From Solirubrobacteraceae bacterium (GTDB taxonomy: Bacteria; Actinomycetota; Thermoleophilia; Solirubrobacterales; Solirubrobacteraceae): DNA of 64,000 nucleotides. Of this stretch, positions 37,540 to 48,269 are shown in pieces. The notes below the pieces were generated by a model. That model had not been told where the DNA came from. It saw only the letters and a program-made list of their open reading frames with translations, and ran no database searches. The stretch's first letter is position 1. The number at the start of each line of letters is the position of its first letter. Where the stretch lies: contig JANWIP010000019.1 of NCBI GenBank assembly GCA_025449845.1, positions 1-64,000 on the forward strand, in the 5' to 3' direction. Both the position numbers and the translations under genes were made by a program.

Positions 37540-37842
37540 ACTGCACCAACACCCGCGGCCGCCTCTGGCGATGGCTCTGAGAATCTCGACCATCGCCAGG
37601 AGCGCATCCGCCTGGAGACCCCTCGCCACCGCATCGAAGGTCTCATGACGCTCGCCCGCGACGGCTACCGCAGTCGCGTCTCCGATGTGCTCAACGCCTC
37701 CGAGCGGGACTTCCTGACGCTCACCAGCGTCAGCTTGGCGCCGCTCGACGGGGGGCCCGTTGAGAGCCACTCCTTCCTGGTGGTGGCGCGCGCTCACATC
37801 GTGTTTGCCGTCAGCGCCGAAGAGCCGCCGCGCCAGGCGTAG
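37531..37842 (+). CDS. Hypothetical protein
   Basis: MSSTAPTPAAASGDGSENLDHRQERIRLETPRHRIEGLMTLARDGYRSRVSDVLNASERDFLTLTSVSL... Confidence 0.6.
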   Translation: MSSTAPTPAAASGDGSENLDHRQERIRLETPRHRIEGLMTLARDGYRSRVSDVLNASERDFLTLTSVSLAPLDGGPVESHSFLVVARAHIVFAVSAEEPPRQA

Positions 37843-39101
37843 TCCACCCGCCGCATCCCCGGCAGCAGCAGGCCCCCGAGTGTCGCTGCCGCGCCCAGGA
37901 TGCCGGCGGCGATCAATGTCGTTCTGACGCCTAATGTCGCGCTCAGCGGCCCCGTCAGCGCCAGCGACAGCGGCAGCAGGCCGATCGATATCAGCCAATC
38001 GAGGCTCGACACTCGCCCCAGTAGCTCGCCCGGCACGTGGCGCTGCTTCATCGTCGCCCACACGATCGTGCCTGCCGTCTCCAGCAGATTGAACGCGAGG
38101 CTCGCCACCATCAGCTGCCATATCGCTGTGGCCAGGCCATAGCCCGCCACGGCCAGCGTTGCCAAGGCCCACACTACGTAGATGAAGGTCATCCCTCGAC
38201 TTGGCAGTCCGCTGCGGGTCATCGCCAGTGCGCATGCCACCGAACCCAGTCCGCCTGCGCCCAGCACCAGGCCGAGCTGCACGCCGCTGCCCCCCAACAC
38301 GTTCTTCACCATGTATGGCAGCAGCACCTCCGCGGGGCCCATGAACAGCAGATAGGCCAGGCCTGCGCTGGCGAATGTGCCCCACAGCCATACGTGCCTG
38401 CGCACGTAGCTCCAGCCTTCGCGCAGCTCCTGCGTGGCCGTCGGGTTTGTCGTTGCGCTTGCTGTCGCCGTTGCCGTTGCATTTGTTGTCGTCCCCGCCC
38501 CCGTTGTCGCTGTCGCCCGCGCGCGCGCGGGGCTGTGGGTGGACATCGCCAGCAAGGCCAGCGCCGAGACCATGAAGGTGGTCCCGTCGGCCAGGAACGC
38601 CGCGCCCGGACCGATGGCGCCAATCAGTATTCCGCCCAGTGCCGGCCCGGCGAGGCGTAGGGCCAGCGGGCGCACGAGCTGCTCAAGCGCATTGGCTTCG
38701 CCCAGCTGCCGGCTCGGCAGCAGCTGGGGCACGATCGCGTCGCTGGCCGGATCGAAGAACGCCTGCGCCGCTCCATATACCGCGACGATCGCCATCATCT
38801 GCCACAGGCGCAGCATCCCGCTCAAGGCCAACGCTCCCATCGCCACCAGCAGCGCGGCGCGCACCGCGTCGGCGATCAGCATCACCTTGCGGCGATCGTG
38901 GCGGTCGCTGACGACGCCCCCCAAGAGCAGCAGCGCGATCAGCGGCATCGTCATCGAGATGCCGATCAGCGACAGCGCCGTGGGGGCGTTGCTGAGCGTA
39001 TAGGCCTGCCACGCCACGGCCACCAGAAAGGCGCCGTCGCCCAGCAGCGATACGCACCTGCCGATGAACAGCAGGCGAAAATCGCGGTTGTTACGCAGCA
39101 T
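37794..39101 (-). CDS. MFS transporter with a low-complexity Ala/Thr central loop
   Basis: [36 protein letters not shown]...[22 protein letters not shown]; start 39101 overlaps the upstream stop. Confidence 0.85.
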   Translation of the reverse strand: MLRNNRDFRLLFIGRCVSLLGDGAFLVAVAWQAYTLSNAPTALSLIGISMTMPLIALLLLGGVVSDRHDRRKVMLIADAVRAALLVAMGALALSGMLRLWQMMAIVAVYGAAQAFFDPASDAIVPQLLPSRQLGEANALEQLVRPLALRLAGPALGGILIGAIGPGAAFLADGTTFMVSALALLAMSTHSPARARATATTGAGTTTNATATATASATTNPTATQELREGWSYVRRHVWLWGTFASAGLAYLLFMGPAEVLLPYMVKNVLGGSGVQLGLVLGAGGLGSVACALAMTRSGLPSRGMTFIYVVWALATLAVAGYGLATAIWQLMVASLAFNLLETAGTIVWATMKQRHVPGELLGRVSSLDWLISIGLLPLSLALTGPLSATLGVRTTLIAAGILGAAATLGGLLLPGMRRVDYAWRGGSSALTANTM

Positions 39102-42100
39102 CGGGCGATGCCGGCGCCGGCTCGCCGGACTTCTGCTCCGGGGCCGTACCTGCCGCGGCCGCACCGGCTGCGGTTGCGCCTGCCGCGGTGGCGGCGGCTG
39201 CGGTTGCACCTGCCGCGGTCGCACCTGCGCCTGCTGCGGTCGCGGTTGCGCCCGTTCCCAAGGCCGAGCTGTCTGCTAGGTAGTCGAGCATCCGCTCGGA
39301 CTCCATTGGGTGCGCGAAATGGAAGCCCTGGCCGAGCTCGCAGCCGAGATCGCGCAGGCGGCTGAGCTGCTCGTCAAGTTCGATGCCCTCCGCTACCACC
39401 TCAAGCGCCAGCGAGCTACCCAACGCCACCACCGCGCTTGACAGGTCCACCGCCTCCGGCGTTGACTCGGGGCGCAGGAAGGAGCGATCCATCTTGATCA
39501 CGTCCACGGGGAAACGGCTGAGGTAGCTGAGCGAGCTGTAGCCCGTGCCGAAGTCGTCCATCGCTATGCGCACCCCCAGCTCACGCAGTTCATTGAGCGT
39601 CACCACCGCGATGTCCGGGTCATCGATCAGCATCGACTCCGTGATCTCCAGCGTCAGCAGGCCCGGATCGAGCTGGGAATCGACGAGCGCGTCGCGCACG
39701 TCGGCGATCACATCGCTGTGCTGCAGCTGCTTCACCGACAGATTCACGCACATGTAAAGCGGCGTGTCCTCGCTCCACAGTCGCTGCACCGCCACCGCCT
39801 GACGGCAGGCCTCCTGCAGCACCCAACGCCCGATCGGCACGATCAGGCCGGTCTCCTCGGCGAAGGGAATGAAGTCGCCCGGCACCACGAGGCCCCGCTC
39901 GGGGTGGCGCCAGCGCAGCAGCGCCTCCATGCCCGCCACGCGGCTGTCGATCAGCCTCACGATCGGCTGGTAGTACAGCTCGAACTGGCCGCTCTCAAGC
40001 GCCCGCTGCAGATCGGCGCGCAGCTCCAGACGGGCCAGCACGCCCGCGTGCATCTCCGGCTCGAACATGCGATAGCCGCCCTTGCCATCGCGCTTGGCGA
40101 TATACATCGCAGCATCCGCATCGCGGATCAGCTCATCGGCGCTCGCCGAGGAATCGCCCTCGAGGATCGAGATGCCGATGCTGGCGCGCAGCACCAGCTC
40201 CTTGCCCGCCACCATCAGTGGCGCGCGCAGATCCTCGAGCACCCTTTCGGCCACTTCCACCGCGGTCTGTGTGCCCTCCAGGTCCTCCAGCAGCACCACG
40301 AACTCATCGCCGCCGAAGCGCGCCGCCGTATCGCTTGAGCGAATGCTTGTCGACAGGCGCTTGGCCACGTCGATCAGCGCGGCATCCCCGGCACCGTGCC
40401 CGAGGCTGTCGTTGATCGTCTTGAAGTCATCGATGTCCAGGAAGATCACTCCCAGCTCGCGCCCCTCGCGTCGCGCGCGGCTGATCGCGTGGCGCACGCG
40501 CTCCACGAACAGCGCCCGGTTGGGCAGGTTCGTGACCGGATCGTGGAAGGCCTGATGGGCCAATTGATCCTCGAACGCCTTGCGCTCGCTGATGTCGCGC
40601 GCATTGAGCACGATCCCGCGCACGTGCTCGTCGTCGAGCAGGTTCGTGTGCAGGATCTCGAACTGGCGCATTTCACCATCGCGGTGGCGCAGCGTGCACT
40701 CGATCACCTCGCCGTCCTTGCGCGCATAGCCCGCGCCGTCGGCCAGCAGCCGCAGCAGGTGCCCCGCGTCATCAGGCGCCACCAGGCGATCAAAGCGCGT
40801 GCCCAGCAGCTCCTGGGGCTTGTACCCCAGCACGTGTTCGCTGGAGGGGCTCTGGTAGGTGATCGTCGCGTCCGAGCCCACCACCGTGATCAGGTCGCTT
40901 GAGTGCTGCACCAGCGAGGCGAAGCGCGCTTCGCTGCTCTGCGTGTGGATCTCCTCGGCCAGTCGCGCGCCCTCAAGCGCCAGCGCCAGCTGCGTCGTCA
41001 GAGCCTCCAGCGCCGTCTTGACCTGACGCGGCGTCGAGCGCGGGCGGACCACCAGCAACAGACCTGAGACGCCGCCGCGCACCGGCAGCGGCAGTACCAG
41101 CCCGCTGCTCCACTCCTGCCACACTTCCAGCGTCGAAAGTAGCCCCGACTCCAGCTGCACCTCGCGCGACGCCTTGCCGCCTGCCAGCTCAAGCAGCTTG
41201 GCGCTTATCTCCTTACTCAGCCGACGTGCCGGCCACACAGTGCTGCTCTGATCGCTGCGCGCCACCGCGCTCAGCGTGCGGACGGGTTGAGAGGAGGAGG
41301 GGGATGGGTCCGGCCTGGTCGAGTCAGCGCTTGGGTCCAGTAGGCACAGCACGCCCACACCGGCGCCCTCAAGCAGCGGCGCCATCACCTCAAACGCGGC
41401 CTTCTGCATCTCCTCGCGCGTCGCGCAGCCCACCAACGCCGCGCCGCAGGAGCTGAGCAGACGCTCGCGCGCCGCCGAGCGCTCCTGCTGGCGTACCAGG
41501 TCGACCATGCGCATCACCACGAAGCCAAACAGCACGATCGAGGCCACCAGGATCACGATCAGGTCCAGATCGCCGCGGCGCAACTCCTTCAGCAGCACGC
41601 ATATCGGCGCGATCAGCGAGGCTCCCGTGAGCAGCGTCAGGCGCAGCGGCGTCAGCTGCACCTCGCGCTCCTCCGCGGGCTCGTCCAGCGCCGCCATCGA
41701 GGGGTGCAGCGCCGCGGCACCCCACAGCAGCTGATAGGTGAGCCAGCCGAGGTCCAGCAGCAGCTGATGGTGGTAGGTGTTGTGCAGTGTCATCACGCCG
41801 TAGACGAAGTCCGTCACCAGCAGCGAGACGATGCTGCCGCTCAGCAGATAGAAGGAGGGCTGGTGCTTGCCGTTGTCGAGCGCCAGCCGAATCGCTGCCG
41901 CCAGCAGGATGACGTCGCCCAGCGGATAGGCCACCGACACCAGCTTGGGCAGCAGGCTCATGGTGGGGTCGTGCAGATAGGGGGCGATCAGCAGCACCCA
42001 CGAGAGCAGCGACAGGCCGAGGGTCAGGATCGCGCTGTCGATCAGACCGTTGCGATCCCCGCGCGGGTTGCGCCGGCGCACCAGCAGCAAGAGGCCCAGC

Positions 42101-42474
42101 ATCAGCGCCGGGTAGACCGTCAGGTAGATCGCATCGCCCGCCGAGGGAAAGGGGACTTCGGCGTGCAGCAGCTTGGGGTAGCTGTAGGTGTAGACATCGC
42201 CCAGCCAGTACAGCCCCAGGCCGATCGCGAACAGCCACCACGGCAGCGAGTAGCTGGGGCGGTTGCGGCGGATACCCACGACCACCGCAATCACTGCGCT
42301 CAGGCCCATCAGGTTCAGCAGCGGCGCGTAGCCCTTGAAAGGGGGCACCAGCTCGTACAGGAACGCGCCCAAGGCGCCCAGCGCCAGGTAGATCTGCCAG
42401 GCGTGCGGGCGCGCTGGTGAAGCGGACTTGCCTCCCTGCGCGGCTTCCCCGGCATCCGCCGCGATGAGGCTCAT
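39091..42474 (-). CDS. Multi-TM sensor GAF-PAS-GGDEF-EAL protein (c-di-GMP turnover)
   Basis: [50 protein letters not shown]-terminal ~300 aa of TM helices; Ala/Gly/Thr repeat tail. Confidence 0.95.
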   Translation of the reverse strand: MSLIAADAGEAAQGGKSASPARPHAWQIYLALGALGAFLYELVPPFKGYAPLLNLMGLSAVIAVVVGIRRNRPSYSLPWWLFAIGLGLYWLGDVYTYSYPKLLHAEVPFPSAGDAIYLTVYPALMLGLLLLVRRRNPRGDRNGLIDSAILTLGLSLLSWVLLIAPYLHDPTMSLLPKLVSVAYPLGDVILLAAAIRLALDNGKHQPSFYLLSGSIVSLLVTDFVYGVMTLHNTYHHQLLLDLGWLTYQLLWGAAALHPSMAALDEPAEEREVQLTPLRLTLLTGASLIAPICVLLKELRRGDLDLIVILVASIVLFGFVVMRMVDLVRQQERSAARERLLSSCGAALVGCATREEMQKAAFEVMAPLLEGAGVGVLCLLDPSADSTRPDPSPSSSQPVRTLSAVARSDQSSTVWPARRLSKEISAKLLELAGGKASREVQLESGLLSTLEVWQEWSSGLVLPLPVRGGVSGLLLVVRPRSTPRQVKTALEALTTQLALALEGARLAEEIHTQSSEARFASLVQHSSDLITVVGSDATITYQSPSSEHVLGYKPQELLGTRFDRLVAPDDAGHLLRLLADGAGYARKDGEVIECTLRHRDGEMRQFEILHTNLLDDEHVRGIVLNARDISERKAFEDQLAHQAFHDPVTNLPNRALFVERVRHAISRARREGRELGVIFLDIDDFKTINDSLGHGAGDAALIDVAKRLSTSIRSSDTAARFGGDEFVVLLEDLEGTQTAVEVAERVLEDLRAPLMVAGKELVLRASIGISILEGDSSASADELIRDADAAMYIAKRDGKGGYRMFEPEMHAGVLARLELRADLQRALESGQFELYYQPIVRLIDSRVAGMEALLRWRHPERGLVVPGDFIPFAEETGLIVPIGRWVLQEACRQAVAVQRLWSEDTPLYMCVNLSVKQLQHSDVIADVRDALVDSQLDPGLLTLEITESMLIDDPDIAVVTLNELRELGVRIAMDDFGTGYSSLSYLSRFPVDVIKMDRSFLRPESTPEAVDLSSAVVALGSSLALEVVAEGIELDEQLSRLRDLGCELGQGFHFAHPMESERMLDYLADSSALGTGATATAAGAGATAAGATAAAATAAGATAAGAAAAGTAPEQKSGEPAPASPDAA

Positions 42475-43871
42475 AGGGCTGCCTCCGCCTTGAGGGCTGT
42501 TCGCGCCTTGAGGTCGGTTCCTGCTTTGAGGTCTGTTCGCGCCTTATGAGCTGTTCCCGCCGTGAGGGCTGTCTCGGCCTCGGCCCGCTTGGGGTCTGGA
42601 GAGGCGCCTGTCGGTTGCAGCTCGCCGCGCTGCGCCAGCTCGGTGAGCGCCGCGATCAGCGTGTCCACTTCGGCGTCGGTATTGATCGCCGTCAGCTGTA
42701 CGCGAAAGCCCACCTCGGCTTTGGGCACGAGTGGATAGGCCGCCAGCGTCACGTACACGCCGCGCTCGAACAGCAGCCTGCCCACCGCGTCGATGCGCTC
42801 ATGATCGCGTAGCGGCACCTCAACGATCGGCAGCTCGGAGCGGTTGGGGGTGTGTACGCCCAGCTCCTTGAGCGTCTGAAGGACGCGCAGCGTGTGACGG
42901 TGCAGCGTTGCGCGCAGCTCATCGCCGCGTCGTTCGTTGGCATCGAAGCCCGCCAGCACCGTCGCCAGCGAGGCCACCGGCGAAGGGCCTGAGTAGAGGT
43001 AGGGGGGAGCCGCGACCTTCAGCAGATTCTTGATCTCCGTGGGGCAGGCGATGAAGGCCAGCAGCGAGGAGTAGGCCTTGGAGAAGCCCCCCACCAGCAC
43101 GATGTCCTCGTAGCTCTCGCCAGCGTGGCGCACGATGCTGTTGCCGCGGCTGCCGTAGGGGGTGGAGTCTGTGGCGGAGCGCTCGCCGATCACGCCGAAG
43201 CCGTGGGCATCATCGACGTACAGCAGCGCTCCGTGGCGGCGCGTCACCTCCGCGAAGGCGCGCAGGTCGGGCGGGTTGCCGGTCATGCTGTTGACCCCGT
43301 CCATGCACACCAGCCGTGCACGGTCGTGGTCGGCGCTCAGCAGTTCATCCAGGTGCTCGGGGTCCTCGAAGCGGAAACGCCTTACAGCCGCGCCACGTCC
43401 GCGCGCCACTTGGCAGCCGTCGTACATCGTCTTGTGCGCCCTTGCGTCAAGAAAGATCGTGCCCGAGGCCGCCAGCACCGGGATCACCGAGGCGTGGATG
43501 TGGGTGATCGTCGGCAGCACCAGCGAGTCCTCGCTGCCCAGCAGCTCCGTCAGGCGCGACTCGATCTGCTCGTAGAGCACGGGGCTGCCCAGTAGGCGCG
43601 ACCAGCTTGGGTGCGTGCCCCAGGTCTCCAGGTACTCCGGGATTGCCTGGATGATCTCGCGGTCTAGGTCGAAGCCCAGGTAGTTGCACGATGCGAAGTC
43701 CGCCAGCCACTGATCGCCTACGCGGATCATGCGTCCATCGATCTCCTCGATGACCGCGTCCATCATCGGGTGCGCGGCGCGCAGTGACTCGATATCGCGC
43801 ACGCTGTCCAGCCAGTGGTCGATCCAGCGACCTCCGGTCTGGGGCGATTTGGATAGCAAGGCGGACGGCAT
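42471..43871 (-). CDS. Alpha-oxoamine synthase-family PLP enzyme (aminotransferase class I/II fold)
   Basis: [19 protein letters not shown]...[16 protein letters not shown]...[15 protein letters not shown]...[12 protein letters not shown] (PLP Lys); ATGA overlap with the GGDEF-EAL gene. Confidence 0.85.
   Translation of the reverse strand: MPSALLSKSPQTGGRWIDHWLDSVRDIESLRAAHPMMDAVIEEIDGRMIRVGDQWLADFASCNYLGFDLDREIIQAIPEYLETWGTHPSWSRLLGSPVLYEQIESRLTELLGSEDSLVLPTITHIHASVIPVLAASGTIFLDARAHKTMYDGCQVARGRGAAVRRFRFEDPEHLDELLSADHDRARLVCMDGVNSMTGNPPDLRAFAEVTRRHGALLYVDDAHGFGVIGERSATDSTPYGSRGNSIVRHAGESYEDIVLVGGFSKAYSSLLAFIACPTEIKNLLKVAAPPYLYSGPSPVASLATVLAGFDANERRGDELRATLHRHTLRVLQTLKELGVHTPNRSELPIVEVPLRDHERIDAVGRLLFERGVYVTLAAYPLVPKAEVGFRVQLTAINTDAEVDTLIAALTELAQRGELQPTGASPDPKRAEAETALTAGTAHKARTDLKAGTDLKARTALKAEAAL
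42475..42577 (-). repeat. 18-nt tandem repeat encoding ~5.5 copies of a (R/G/E)T(A/D)LKA hexapeptide
   Basis: [34 protein letters not shown] at the C-terminus of the AOS-family protein. Confidence 0.85.
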
Positions 43872-44067
43872 CCGTCTCGATCATCGGATCTGGCGGGCCT
43901 TGGCTTGATAGCCGGGGGTCCAATTCGGCGTTTCTTGCAGCTTTGGGGCGGGTTGGGGGGAGCGCTGAACGGCGGCTTGCGGGGATAGAGATGTCCTCCC
44001 AGCGCCTTCCTGGCCAATTTGCGCCTTGGGTCGAGGGCTTACCGGGTCAGGCGCTTACAGCCGCCAC

Positions 44068-47000
44068 TCAAAGGTCTTCTCGCAGGCGCGCATAGACCTT
44101 GCGCAGATAGAATTCGCCGAGCGCGATGCGAAAGTCTTCATCGTCGAGGATCTTCTTGTAGATCTCTTCGTTGTCGCCGGCGCGGGTGATGACGGTCTGC
44201 AGAAACTTGCGGTCGAAGACCAAGCGGAAGTTCTCGATTGTGTTGTTGCGGGCCTGATCTGAGAGCTCGCCATCAGCGATCCAGCTCTCCTCTAGCTGAT
44301 CGAACAGCAGCTCATCGACGTCGCTCAGGTTCATCCCAAAGCGGTCGTTGAGGACCGCCACGATGCTTGAGAGGTGATCCACTTCCAGCTCCTGCTGGCC
44401 TCCCGTGCCCTCCCCCAGGAAGGTATGCACCTCGCCGACCTGCGAGGCCAGGGAGAGCGTGCCGTTGAAGGTGATCTGGTGACGCAGGTGTGTCAGCTCA
44501 ACCTCAGTGCCCAGGTCAAGGCGCTCGACGGTGCCCGCATCGCGCAGGTAGAGCGAGAGAGCTCGGCAGTAGACGTAGTCACGCTCGAGCGCTGCATCAG
44601 GGAAGGCCGCGATCTGGGAGACGAACGAGTAGGTCCGCACGAAGCGATTCAGGGCATCGCGGACCTCCAGACGCTGCTCATCATCCATTTCCTCGAAGCG
44701 AGCCTTGGCCGGCCCGAGGGCGGCGTAGGTCTCCGCCGAGCGCTTCTCATCGGACGCGCCGGCGCCGAGCAGCGCGGGCATCGCCGCCTCGATCTCCTCA
44801 GGCCGCAGCAGGTCGAACTTGTCGAGGCGCCGCCGAGCATCCCACAGGATATTGGGATCGGTTGGAGGCGCGACGGTGCAGCCGTGAAACTGCTCGAAGG
44901 CCGCGATGATGTCCTCGGTGTCGTTGCGGAAGTCGAGCACAAAGGTGTTTTCCTTCAAAGGATGGGTGCGGTTCAGGCGTGAGAGGGTCTGCACTGCTGC
45001 CAGCCCAATTAGCGGCTTGTCGACGTACATGGTGTGCAGCAGCGGCTGATCAAATCCCGTCTGGAACTTCTCCGCGACGATTAGCACGCCGTAGTCGGGC
45101 TCCCCGAATTCTTCGGCCGTGCGAGCCTCGGGAAAGCCATTCATGTTGGCCTCCGTCAAAGGCCTGCCGCTACCGTCGTCAATCTTGCCCGAGAAGGCCA
45201 CGAGGGCATTGATTTCCTCATAGCCCTTTGCCTTGATGTATTTGTCGATGCTCTGCTTGTATCGAACTGCGTGCAGCCGTGAAGAGGTCACGACCATTGC
45301 CTTGGCCAGGCCGCCCATCTCCTTGGCCGTGTGTTGAGAAAAGTGCTCGACGATAATCTCGGCCTTCTGGGCGAGGTGGTGAGGATGCAGGCTCACGAAG
45401 CGGGCAATCGCTTGGCGCGCCTTCTTAGCGTCATATTTGGGATCCTCCAGCGTCGCCTTCTCGATCTTCCAAAAAGTCTGGTAGGTCGTGTAGTTGACGA
45501 GTACGTCCATGATGAAGCCCTCCTCGATGGCCTGGCGCATCGAGTAGAGGTGAAATGGCTCGTGAACCTTTGACTGAGGGTTCAGGCGCCCGAACTTCTC
45601 TAACGTCCGTCCCTTGGGAGTGGCCGTGAAGGCGAAGTAGGACAGGTTTGGCTGCCGCCCGCCGCGTGCGCCGGCAGATTTCGCGAGCGCCTCCTCGACG
45701 GGATCGATGGCCGCCGAGAGCAGCCCGGCATCCTCGGCCTCCGCAGCGGTCAGCTCCTGCTCCTCGTTTGCCCCGAGGGCGATTCGCAGGTCATTGGCGG
45801 TTTCGCCCGTCTGCGATGAGTGAGCCTCATCGATCACGATTGCGTAGTTGCGTGTCGGGAGATCGCCGATCTTCTTGATGACGAAAGGGAACTTCCATAG
45901 GGTCGTGATGATGATCCGAGCCTGCTCGCCCCGCAGCGCCTCGGCGAGCTGGTCTGAGTCCTCGTCGATCTTCACCACGACGCCACGGGCGTGCTCGAAC
46001 TGGTAGATGGTGTCCTGCAGTTGGCGGTCGAGGATCACACGGTCGGTGATGACTATGACCTTGTCGAAGACCTTGCGATCCTCAGCCGTATGAAGCGTCG
46101 AGAGGCGGTGCGCCGTCCAGGCGATCGTGTTGGACTTGCCCGACCCGGCCGAGTGCTGGATGAGGTAGGAGTGACCTGCACCGTTTGCCGCTGCGTCGGC
46201 CTCAAGCTTCTTTACAGCGTCCCATTGGTGATACCGAGGAAAGATCACCTTCTCCGCCGCGCGTCGTGCCACCAGTGAGCCCTTCTCCGGGCGATCGACA
46301 TGGATGAAGCGGTGCAGGATGTCAAGCCACGCGTCCTTGCTCCAAACGTGCTCCCACAGGTAAGAGGTTTTGTGGCCGTCCGGGTTGGGCGGGTTTCCCT
46401 TGCCGAGGTCGTGGCCTAGGTTGAACGGCAGGAAGCGCGTCGACTCGCCATCCAGCCTCGTCGTCATCGCTACCGAGTCGGGGTCCACCGCGAAGTGCAC
46501 GATCGCGCGACGCGCCAGCGTCACGTTCTTCGCGTCGCGGTCCTCGCGATACTGCTTGATTGCCTGCTCGATCGTCTGGCCCGTCAGGTGATTCTTAAGC
46601 TCTGCGGTTGCCATCGGGATCCCGTTCAGGAACAGGCACAGATCGAGCGTCTTGTTCGAGTCTGGGTCGAACGGCAGCTGTCGTGTGACCGTCAGGCGAT
46701 TCGCGTCGTAGTGTGCCACCAGCTCGGGGGCCACGCCGAACGCCGGCTGGCGGTAGGAGAGCCGGATCTCCACGTTCTGGTCGCGGATGCCGTGTCGGAT
46801 CACGTCCACCGTGCCGTGCTCGTCGATCTGCCGCGCTAGGCGCTGCACGAACCGCTGGCGCGCTAGCGACTTGTCGCCGCCATGGGCTTTGACTAGTTTT
46901 TCCCACTGTGACTGCTGTGTCTCCTCGATGAAGGTGAATAGCTCTTTGGTGTCCAGGCCGAGGTTTGCGTCGAAGTCTTCACGCCACTTTGGATTGGTCC

Positions 47001-47085
47001 CGGTCTTGCAGGTGCGGTAGCCGCTGTGAGCGAGGAGGTGAGCCGTGATCTCGTCCTCTAACAGCTTCTCGGTAACGGAGCTCAT
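44068..47085 (-). CDS. hsdR: Type I restriction enzyme R subunit
   Basis: LPFDPDSNKTLDLCLFLNGIPMATAELKN; IQHSAGSGKSNTIAW; IVIDEAHSSQTG. Confidence 0.95.
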   Translation of the reverse strand: MSSVTEKLLEDEITAHLLAHSGYRTCKTGTNPKWREDFDANLGLDTKELFTFIEETQQSQWEKLVKAHGGDKSLARQRFVQRLARQIDEHGTVDVIRHGIRDQNVEIRLSYRQPAFGVAPELVAHYDANRLTVTRQLPFDPDSNKTLDLCLFLNGIPMATAELKNHLTGQTIEQAIKQYREDRDAKNVTLARRAIVHFAVDPDSVAMTTRLDGESTRFLPFNLGHDLGKGNPPNPDGHKTSYLWEHVWSKDAWLDILHRFIHVDRPEKGSLVARRAAEKVIFPRYHQWDAVKKLEADAAANGAGHSYLIQHSAGSGKSNTIAWTAHRLSTLHTAEDRKVFDKVIVITDRVILDRQLQDTIYQFEHARGVVVKIDEDSDQLAEALRGEQARIIITTLWKFPFVIKKIGDLPTRNYAIVIDEAHSSQTGETANDLRIALGANEEQELTAAEAEDAGLLSAAIDPVEEALAKSAGARGGRQPNLSYFAFTATPKGRTLEKFGRLNPQSKVHEPFHLYSMRQAIEEGFIMDVLVNYTTYQTFWKIEKATLEDPKYDAKKARQAIARFVSLHPHHLAQKAEIIVEHFSQHTAKEMGGLAKAMVVTSSRLHAVRYKQSIDKYIKAKGYEEINALVAFSGKIDDGSGRPLTEANMNGFPEARTAEEFGEPDYGVLIVAEKFQTGFDQPLLHTMYVDKPLIGLAAVQTLSRLNRTHPLKENTFVLDFRNDTEDIIAAFEQFHGCTVAPPTDPNILWDARRRLDKFDLLRPEEIEAAMPALLGAGASDEKRSAETYAALGPAKARFEEMDDEQRLEVRDALNRFVRTYSFVSQIAAFPDAALERDYVYCRALSLYLRDAGTVERLDLGTEVELTHLRHQITFNGTLSLASQVGEVHTFLGEGTGGQQELEVDHLSSIVAVLNDRFGMNLSDVDELLFDQLEESWIADGELSDQARNNTIENFRLVFDRKFLQTVITRAGDNEEIYKKILDDEDFRIALGEFYLRKVYARLREDL

Positions 47086-48269
47086 GCTGCCTCAGGGATG
47101 TCCAGTTGGCCGGTGACGGCTGCAGTGATTAGGGCTTGGCGGCGCTCTCGGAGTAGCATAATTTGAGTCTCCAGGCGGCTAGCAACCGCTTGCTGCGACA
47201 TGGTTCCCTCATCTAGCTGTTGCGCAATGCGACGCTGGTCGCCGGGGTTCGGAGTTGGAACAATGAGCTCAAGGATCTGTGCAATATTTACACGGCTAAA
47301 TGTTGAGCCGACCTTTTGTTCTTCGAGCTGGTCTAATCCTAACGAGTTCAAGAAGTATGTGAGAAAGAGCTGACTCGCATGATCCGACGAGATAAGGCAA
47401 ACATCTTGGCCCATGCAGACAGGTTTATCTGTGTCTACAAACGCGGCGATCCCAATAGAAGCGTTACGACTGTATATGACATCGCCCTTCCTCGGCTGGC
47501 GCCCAGCGCTGGTCAGATCCCGATAGTCGGCCTCACTTACAAATCGATGTGCACGCGAAACTTCGAGCCGCCCAGGAGTTGCGTCCCCCGGGCTGATTAC
47601 TGGATATCCTTGATCGACATATGTCGGAGTACGGTGCTTGCAGTCGACCACTCGCCATGTGCGTTTCAGTGGCTGCAATACATGGTCTGGGGACATTAGA
47701 AGCTGACGTCTGTAGATAGCCAGTCGCTCCTCCAGTAACTTCGCCATCCTCCGCTTCGCCGCAATGAGGACGTCGATCCGCGAGGTCTCACGGTCGAGAT
47801 AGTCCGCTATCGTTTGTTGGATGGCTGGAGATGGTACAACCAAAGGGAACGTAGCTAGAGCATCGCTCGACAGCTCGACAAATGTTGATCCCTGCCCCCA
47901 CGCATTGAGACGCTCGGTGAGAGAAGAGAGCTGGTAGCGAAAATACCTCACGTTTACTGGCACGGTAGGCACAAGCCCACGACAGCCCTGGTTGAAGGCA
48001 GTTCGGTTGGAGACTTCGGCGACGTATCCAATGGGAGCTCGCGTCGAAAGTAAGAGGGAGCCTGGAGGCACGGCGCGGCTTCCGGTTCTCAATCCATCCT
48101 CAGTGAGAGTCCGTTCAGTCGTTTTCAACACCCCGCCATTTACGTGTGCGAGGTCAACTGGCGTTGCCCATGCTACAGCTCCACCCCAGTTCCAGCCTTG
48201 GGTTGTAGGCGTTCCTCCGTTCACTATCGAGAATAGCCTACGAACCGAGAGCGTCGGCCAAACGCTCAA
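47082..48269 (-). CDS. hsdS: Type I restriction specificity subunit S
   Basis: AIQQTIADYLDRETSRIDVLIAAKRRMAKLLEERLAIYRRQ and second half ...DQRRIAQQLDEGTMSQQAVASRLETQIMLLRERRQALITAAVTGQLDI; 4-nt overlaps with both neighbours. Confidence 0.95.
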   Translation of the reverse strand: MSVWPTLSVRRLFSIVNGGTPTTQGWNWGGAVAWATPVDLAHVNGGVLKTTERTLTEDGLRTGSRAVPPGSLLLSTRAPIGYVAEVSNRTAFNQGCRGLVPTVPVNVRYFRYQLSSLTERLNAWGQGSTFVELSSDALATFPLVVPSPAIQQTIADYLDRETSRIDVLIAAKRRMAKLLEERLAIYRRQLLMSPDHVLQPLKRTWRVVDCKHRTPTYVDQGYPVISPGDATPGRLEVSRAHRFVSEADYRDLTSAGRQPRKGDVIYSRNASIGIAAFVDTDKPVCMGQDVCLISSDHASQLFLTYFLNSLGLDQLEEQKVGSTFSRVNIAQILELIVPTPNPGDQRRIAQQLDEGTMSQQAVASRLETQIMLLRERRQALITAAVTGQLDIPEAA

